Assembly: GCA_019237355.1 (NCBI GenBank)
Contig: JAFAHH010000360.1
Location: 1-12,125, forward strand
DNA length: 12,125 bases
Direction: 5' to 3'
Source: Acetobacteraceae bacterium
GTDB lineage: Bacteria > Pseudomonadota > Alphaproteobacteria > Acetobacterales > Acetobacteraceae
The notes under the pieces are model-generated. The model was not told the origin of the DNA. It was given only the letters and a program-made list of their open reading frames with translations, and did not search any database. A program made the position numbers and the translations under genes. This document shows, piece after piece, positions 8,912 to 12,125 of this stretch. The first letter of the stretch is position 1. Every line of letters begins with the position of its first letter.

Positions 8912-8915
8912 TCAG

Positions 8916-9152
8916 CGCGAGACCTGGTCCAACGTATGGGCCTATAGCACGATCTGCTCGATGCGGGAGATCCTGCTAGTCTAGTCTGGGTTCGCTCCCT
9001 CGAGACAGGAGTCGAGTTGCTACGCCGCCGAGACGGCACCTGGCCAGAAGACCCGACCCGCCGTTGGGGCTGGTGACGAGGTGCGGCTTGAGTCCATAAG
9101 GGGATCATTCCGATTGATCGACTCCTATACGACGACCGCGCTCGCTCGGGCG
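8916..9152 (+). pseudogene. Decayed C-terminal fragment of a Uma2-family (DUF820) putative nuclease
   Basis: Directly after the glnD stop, three short open pieces in alternating frames read as one degraded protein. 8916-8984 gives RETWSNVWAYSTIC then SMREILLV, closed by TAG. 8999-9073 gives LETGVELLRRRDGTWPEDPT, closed by TGA. 9069-9152 gives AGDEVRLESIRGSFRLIDSY then TTTALAR. In order these match the tail of Uma2 proteins as I know them: a 'W-x-x-Y-x-x-I-P-S-V-x-E-I-L-V-V' stretch, a 'G-x-W' segment, then 'L-x-S-I...F-x-L-x-x-x-Y'. At least two frame changes and two stops show it is broken. The upstream half with the catalytic acids is missing, perhaps lost where it meets glnD. The family call is from pattern memory. 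Confidence 0.55.
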
Positions 9153-9216
9153 CATGATCTGCGATCAATTCGCGCTGAAGAGCACACCGAGCTTCAAGAA
9201 CAGGACGGGCATAGCC

Positions 9217-9360
9217 ATGTGCATCACGATTTTTGGTTTTCTACGAGATATTCTTGTTGTGTACCTGATTGGATTCTGTAGCGGTTGGCTATTCTCTTGG
9301 ATTCGGAGAAGAAGGAAAGCAAGACTCGCAAGTACCCCCAGGGCTTCGGAAGGGCGGTAG
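9217..9360 (+). CDS. Possible 47-residue single-pass membrane peptide
   Basis: ATG at 9217 opens a 47-codon frame with a hydrophobic run of about 25 residues (ITIFGFLRDILVVYLIGFCS, then GWLFSW), followed at once by a basic cluster IRRRRKARL and a polar tail. This is the layout of a small single-pass protein with its C-terminus inside. A weak AGGA lies 11 bases before the ATG. The frame stays open upstream to an ATG at 9154, but that extension is unremarkable. It sits between a decayed gene and a palindrome, so it may be chance coding in relic DNA. No family recognised. Confidence 0.25.
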   Translation: MCITIFGFLRDILVVYLIGFCSGWLFSWIRRRRKARLASTPRASEGR

Positions 9361-9570
9361 GCTGCCGGTCAGCAAGAACAGCATTGCGGCGCAGCGCTGC
9401 AAACGCTCACGCCACCCTATGTAGCAGCTGCAGCCAGTCAGGCCCTCCGCCCTGCTCGAGCGCGGACTCGGGTTCGGATTCGCGAGGACGAGTCCCATTT
9501 TGCGCGCAAAATGGGCGCTCGGATTGGGGTCCCGATCGTCAGAAACCCTGAATCGCGCTCTGAAAACTCC
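9361..9570. other. Non-coding stretch between the possible small peptide and the RTX gene
   Basis: No frame here resembles a protein. The only clear structure is the perfect palindrome at 9494-9515, listed separately. With the relic and the small frame, the whole span from 8912 to 9570 looks like eroded accessory DNA between convergent glnD and the RTX gene. I see no T-rich intrinsic terminator for glnD. Confidence 0.5.
9494..9515. repeat. 22-bp perfect palindrome
   Basis: The half-site CCCATTTTGCG is followed without spacer by its exact reverse complement CGCAAAATGGG. An imperfect flanking GAG/CTC pair continues the symmetry. It lies 56 bases beyond the stop of the RTX-repeat gene and could fold as a hairpin (GC base, TTTT/AAAA upper stem, tight GCGC top) in its 3' end, or be a dimeric protein site. 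No T-run follows on either strand, so it is not a textbook intrinsic terminator. Confidence 0.7.
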
Positions 9571-10173
9571 CTAGCTGTTGGCGTGGACATACATATAGCT
9601 ACTCCCGCTTATCGGTTCTGTTCCGAAACTCACCGAGAGCCGGCCATTGTTAAGGTCGGCCGTCGTATATCCGGGAATGGTGAGTGACGCGGTGGGTTTG
9701 CCTGGCGCGGTTACATGCAGGGTGAGGCCGGTGTAGCCTGGGGCCCCTTGACCGTCCTGCCATAAGATATTGAAATCCTGGCGGGTTATCCCCCACACCG
9801 TTGCCGAATCACGGGCATGGAAATTGTTGAGCGTGCTCCAGATGTCTGCCGACGCCCCGCGTGCATCGACGAAGAACGTGTCTGTCCCGGCGCCGCCTGT
9901 TAGGAAATTGGAGTTAGTTCCGCCGTCGAGCACATTGGTTCCGCTCAGCGCCTGCAACGCATCTTGGCCCCTGTCACTGTGGATGAATACGTTTGGTACG
10001 TTCGCCGTGATATTCAGGTTGTCCGGAGTGAGGAAGATGATCTCGTTTCCCAATCCAGCGACGGGACCCGCGTAGGATTCCCCCGCAGTCGTGGTCGACT
10101 GGCCGGTAGTCGTGTCGGTCACAGAGAAGTTGTTGCCCGGCGGAAGATCGGCAAGGCTTCTAGCAACGCTCAT
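9571..10173 (-). CDS. Small RTX-repeat (hemolysin-type calcium-binding) protein
   Basis: A 200-residue protein without a classical signal peptide. Residues 83-103 hold a short RTX segment, DGGTNSNFLTGGAGTDTFF, with one good nonapeptide (GGAGTDTFF, consensus G-G-x-G-x-D-x-hydrophobic-x) and one degenerate unit before it. The preceding VFIHSDRGQDALQALSG and the following DARG...W..LNNFHARDSATVWG region resemble a module I associate with secreted RTX proteins of Acetobacteraceae. Such proteins usually leave by a type I system using a C-terminal signal and fold on binding Ca2+; the uncleaved C-terminus here (SFGTEPISGSSYMYVHANS) would fit, but no transporter gene is in the window. The start at 10173 is supported by AGGGAG seven bases upstream. 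It stands alone and convergent with glnD. Precise function unknown. Confidence 0.75.
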   Translation of the reverse strand: MSVARSLADLPPGNNFSVTDTTTGQSTTTAGESYAGPVAGLGNEIIFLTPDNLNITANVPNVFIHSDRGQDALQALSGTNVLDGGTNSNFLTGGAGTDTFFVDARGASADIWSTLNNFHARDSATVWGITRQDFNILWQDGQGAPGYTGLTLHVTAPGKPTASLTIPGYTTADLNNGRLSVSFGTEPISGSSYMYVHANS

Positions 10174-10203
10174 CGTTCACTCCCTACGCAGGTTGTTTCC
10201 CTA

Positions 10204-10232
10204 AGGATACATCAACTCCTGTGTGACTCCAA
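10204..10232 (-). promoter_or_regulatory. Candidate sigma-70-type promoter of the RTX-repeat gene
   Basis: On the minus strand TTGGAG (10232-10227) and TATCCT (10209-10204) are separated by exactly 17 bases. Each matches the -35/-10 consensus at four of six positions. Transcription would start about 25 bases before the ATG at 10173, leaving room for the AGGGAG ribosome site. The match is modest and could be chance. Confidence 0.3.
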
Positions 10233-10780
10233 ATCTACCCGATACCCCGTCCCGCCGCATGCCAAGCAGCGTAGCACAAGGCCTGGCCATTCCCCCCGGC
10301 ATAGAGGAGAACCCTGCTTCCCCGGCGGTCGTGCGCGCGGAAGCTGAGCGGCCCTTTTGATGCTGGATTGGCCTTGACCGCCGGAACGGCGGCTGCAAGC
10401 GATTCCGGAGCCGGACAAGAGCCAAGCAGGTCACGGGCTTGATCGCGCCGTTTGCTTTCCGGCTGGACGGCTGCCTGATCGCGCCGCTGAAGTACACAAC
10501 ACCTCGTCAGCAGGACGAGGCCTTGGTTACAGCCGCAATTGGATTGCCGACGCCATCAATCTTCGCCGGCCGAACCGCTTCGCCCTGACGATCGGGCTTT
10601 ACAGCACATCACCGGAAAGCTCGTGATATCCGGCGAAGGCCGAGGACCACGATTTTCGCGCTACAGGCCTGCAAATCGGCGGATGGCTTTTCCAATCCCC
10701 GGGTCGAGCCCGGGATGACCAACACGATACGGCATCAGGTGGGGCTGCTGCCGTCCCGTGCCAGTCGCTCCGAAAGTGCC
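10233..10780. other. Gene-poor region with eroded coding-like segments
   Basis: No intact gene is convincing in this roughly 550-base span. On the plus strand, 10519-10626 reads GLGYSRNWIADAINLRRPNR then FALTIGLYSTSPESS and stop. This looks protein-like and may be the tail of a dead gene, but I cannot name a family. A second segment in another frame (10440-10490: GLIAPFAFRLDGCLIAPL) also looks protein-like. Small hairpins occur at 10502-10520 (CCTCGTC / GACGAGG, 5-base loop) and around 10373-10399 (CGCCG / CGGCG). The region reads as relic DNA between the RTX gene and the bactofilin. Confidence 0.4.
10695..10716. terminator. CCCGGG stem-loop downstream of the bactofilin gene
   Basis: Two CCCGGG hexamers (10698-10703 and 10709-10714) flank TCGAG, with an outer AT pair on each side and one bulged C. 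It lies about 65 bases past the bactofilin stop on the minus strand. The motif resembles a widespread alphaproteobacterial intergenic hairpin of the form CATCCCGGG-CT-GA-CCCGGG. No U-run follows, so it may act as an mRNA 3'-end stabiliser or be a dispersed repeat and not a true terminator. Confidence 0.35.
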
Positions 10781-11551
10781 CTAGCCAACCGCCTCAGCAA
10801 GGGCGCGCGCCTCGGTTTTCGCACTCGGGCTGGGCGAAGGATGGCTCGGCTGAGCCGATTGCTCGCTCAGCATCTCAATCCTGCCAGTAATCTGCCCCCC
10901 ATCTTCAACCTGAAGCCGGCGACACCGGGCCGTTCCGAGAACCCGGCCCGTGCCCCGGACATGCAATGCGCCCCGGGCCGTAAGCGTGCCGTCGATCGTG
11001 CCGGCAATCTCCGCATCCTCAACCTCGATCTCCCCTTTGAACACGCCCGTAGGTGCGATGACGAGTTCCGTTGCCCGGATCATGCTCGCTTCCACCGTGC
11101 CTTCAACCACGAGTCGTTCGGCATCCTGAACGGTGCCTTGCACGCTAATGCCGCGGCCGACAACCAAGGTGCGCCGCTCTGCCCCATCGCGCATCAAGCT
11201 TCGCGGCACGGCCACGTGCGCCGTAGGCGCTGGCACAGAAGGCTGACGCAAAGCGGGTCCAGATGCAGCCGCCACCGCTCCGGAGCTCGGCGGGGCGCTC
11301 GTTCCGCCACCCGGCGCGAGCGACGCGCGCATCATGTTGAGCTGCTCCCGGGGAGGCAAGGCCCGGAAAGGCGGCACGCCCAGACCCGCGCTAGCGGGTT
11401 TCTGCGGCGAGTCCCCGAGCTGGGTACTCGATTGTTCGATCTCTTGGATTGTGTCAGGCCCATGCTTCTGAGCCTCGGTGGCGATCGCATCATTTTCGAA
11501 GCTGGCTGGCATTGCAGAAACTGCTTCCTCGGGCTTGCGGCGTTTGAACAC
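10781..11551 (-). CDS. Bactofilin family cytoskeletal protein
   Basis: Bactofilins self-assemble without nucleotide into filaments that position cell-wall or polar factors, often at the inner membrane. Numbered from the GTG at 11551 (256 residues), 1-125 is a Pro/Ala-rich, polar, probably disordered arm beginning VFKRRKPEE; 127-227 is the bactofilin beta-helix (RRTLVVGRGISVQGTVQDAE, then ERLVVEGTVEA, APTGVFKGEIEVEDAEIAGT, GRVLGTARCRRLQVEDGGQI); the last 29 residues are a Pro/Ser-rich tail. The regular hydrophobic-x-hydrophobic spacing with G-x-hydrophobic turns is typical. I chose GTG because bactofilins commonly begin with a short M-F-x-[RK]-[RK] sequence and GGGGGA lies five bases before it. 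The frame stays open to an ATG at 11728, but those 59 residues are strongly basic, not bactofilin-like and lack a ribosome site. The family call is firm; the start is less so. Confidence 0.85.
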   Translation of the reverse strand: MFKRRKPEEAVSAMPASFENDAIATEAQKHGPDTIQEIEQSSTQLGDSPQKPASAGLGVPPFRALPPREQLNMMRASLAPGGGTSAPPSSGAVAAASGPALRQPSVPAPTAHVAVPRSLMRDGAERRTLVVGRGISVQGTVQDAERLVVEGTVEASMIRATELVIAPTGVFKGEIEVEDAEIAGTIDGTLTARGALHVRGTGRVLGTARCRRLQVEDGGQITGRIEMLSEQSAQPSHPSPSPSAKTEARALAEAVG

Positions 11552-11815
11552 GGGTGTCCCCCACTCGCATGGTGAACTCAAAGTAATCAGCGAGTCTTGG
11601 GCGGCTAGCATGCGCGCTCGCGTCGATACAACCCGCGCTGCGCGATTTTTGGCGATATTCCGCACCCGGAACCGCCGAGCAATTCGCGTTGAGCGTTTGC
11701 GTGTACCCCGAGGACGAGACAAGAGCATGATGGATTCAGGCCGAAGCCATATGAAAGGTCTTGGCTTTGAAGCACCATTCGGGCTTTCCGGCGATTCTAT
11801 CGCAACCGATTGCCT
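11552..11815. other. Leader region of the bactofilin gene
   Basis: If the bactofilin starts at GTG 11551, this stretch is non-coding and should hold its promoter. On the minus strand a weak pair TTGCTC / AATATC with a 17-base spacer occurs within 11641-11700, but the -10 match is poor and I do not assert it. The minus frame in line with bactofilin is open across 11552-11728. No RNA gene was recognised. Confidence 0.4.
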
Positions 11816-11850
11816 CTAGAGCGGTTTCCATTTACGTGGAACCGCTCTAG
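11816..11850. repeat. Long stem-loop, CTAGAGCGGTT type
   Basis: The arm CTAGAGCGGTTTCCA (11816-11830) pairs with TGGAACCGCTCTAG (11837-11850) across a 6-base loop, with one bulged T: about 14 base pairs. On the plus strand CTTTTG follows, so it could end plus-strand transcripts; on the minus strand no T-run follows. Its GAGCGGTT core resembles dispersed alphaproteobacterial intergenic palindromes. It adjoins a second stem-loop. Confidence 0.65.
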
Positions 11851-11861
11851 CTTTTGTCTGC

Positions 11862-11919
11862 GAGCAGATTCACGCGATGTGAACCACCTTCGGCGGTTCC
11901 AGGTGATCGCGATCTGCTC
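11862..11919. repeat. Second long imperfect stem-loop, abutting the EI24-like gene stop
   Basis: Arms beginning GAGCAGAT (11862-11869) and ending ATCTGCTC (11912-11919) pair, continuing imperfectly inward through CACGCGAT...GAACCACC and GGCGGTTCC...GATCGCG to a short TTC-type loop. Position 11919 is also the last base of the upstream gene's TAG, so on the minus strand the hairpin forms at once after translation ends. Likely an RNA 3'-end structure or part of a composite repeat with the adjoining hairpin. Confidence 0.55.
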
Positions 11920-12125
11920 TAAATCCGGGAACTCAGGCGATTCAAGAACCCGCCCTGCAATGCCTGATCAAGGATGTGCACCATCACGGCCGTGCCCAGG
12001 ACCGGCAGCAGCAAGTTCAGCAAAGGGATCCAGGCGGCTAGCGCGAGCACGCCGCCTTGCGCGAGAATAATCAGCTTGTCGCGCTGATAAAGTGCCTCTG
12101 CCTGCGCGCGAGTCGTGCGGCGCAT
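11919..12125 (-). CDS. EI24/CysZ-like membrane protein, C-terminal part (cut by window edge)
   Basis: 68 residues are visible, ending in TAG at 11921-11919. A basic amphipathic segment (RRTTRAQAEALYQRDK) leads into a hydrophobic stretch (LIILAQGGVLALAAWIPLLN then LLLPVLGTAVMVHIL) with the P-L-L-N-L-L-x-P-V-x-G pattern seen at the last membrane segments of EI24-domain (CysZ-like) proteins. An ATG lies exactly at the window edge, but EI24 proteins are over 200 residues, so it is probably internal and the real start lies to the right. EI24-family members are multi-pass inner membrane proteins; the E. coli CysZ relative takes part in sulfate uptake, which should not be assumed here. It lies upstream of the bactofilin on the same strand but is separated by two stem-loops, so separate transcription is likely. 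Confidence 0.55.
   Translation of the reverse strand: MRRTTRAQAEALYQRDKLIILAQGGVLALAAWIPLLNLLLPVLGTAVMVHILDQALQGGFLNRLSSRI

Noticed and set aside
8999..9016. CTCGA / TCGAG inverted repeat as glnD terminator
   Set aside because: Only five base pairs with an 8-base loop and no T-run, and it lies within the Uma2 relic's coding sequence.
9090..9124. Nested GAGTC...GATCA / TGATC-GACTC inverted repeat
   Set aside because: The symmetry needs an 8-base bulge on one side and overlaps the relic's coding frame, so it is probably incidental.
9289..9498. 69-codon minus-strand frame between the small peptide and the palindrome
   Set aside because: No ribosome site, no family resemblance, and its start lies inside the palindrome; most likely chance coding.
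10715..11575. 286-codon plus-strand frame opposite the bactofilin
   Set aside because: The minus strand encodes a clear bactofilin beta-helix; the plus frame shows only composition-driven Arg/His/Ala sequence.
1..12125. tRNA, rRNA, CRISPR array, intact insertion sequence
   Set aside because: No cloverleaf-like segment, no rRNA motifs, no regularly spaced repeats and no intact transposase frame were found on either strand by reading.

Overview
The window looks like a chromosomal segment of a GC-rich alphaproteobacterium, most likely from the Rhodospirillales/Acetobacteraceae side. This rests on three things: the maeB < > mutS-glnD arrangement, protein motifs close to alphaproteobacterial versions, and a small RTX-repeat protein of a kind I associate with Acetobacteraceae. 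The assignment comes from gene content and motif recognition only; no search was run.

Layout. (1) Positions 1-1014, minus strand: the first 338 codons of a gene running off the left edge. It encodes a ClpA-type N-terminal domain (two Clp repeats), a charged linker, and the start of a KAP-family P-loop NTPase with its Walker A motif. Its base composition is visibly less GC-rich than the genes beside it. A repeat-rich, operator-like stretch lies just upstream. This is the most unusual object in the window. (2) Positions 1112-8911: a housekeeping block. NADP-type malic enzyme maeB (minus) is divergent from mutS and glnD (plus). Only 52 bases separate maeB from mutS, and 5 bases separate mutS from glnD. 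(3) Positions 8912-9570: a gene-poor stretch with a broken Uma2-family (DUF820) nuclease relic directly after glnD, a possible small membrane peptide, and a 22-bp perfect palindrome. (4) Positions 9571-10173, minus: a 200-residue protein with a short RTX (Ca-binding) motif. (5) Positions 10174-10780: about 600 bases with no convincing gene, ending in a hairpin. (6) Positions 10781-11551, minus: a bactofilin. (7) Positions 11552-11918: a leader region plus two adjoining stem-loops. (8) Positions 11919-12125, minus: the C-terminal end of an EI24/CysZ-like membrane protein cut by the right edge.

How the genes fit together. maeB links malate to pyruvate and NADPH. MutS starts mismatch repair. GlnD controls PII uridylylation in response to glutamine. 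These three are conserved neighbours, not parts of one pathway. The ClpN-KAP gene sits downstream of maeB on the same strand. Its composition, odd domain pairing and own upstream motifs suggest an acquired accessory gene, possibly the first gene of a defence or stress module whose remaining parts lie left of the window. That functional reading is inference.
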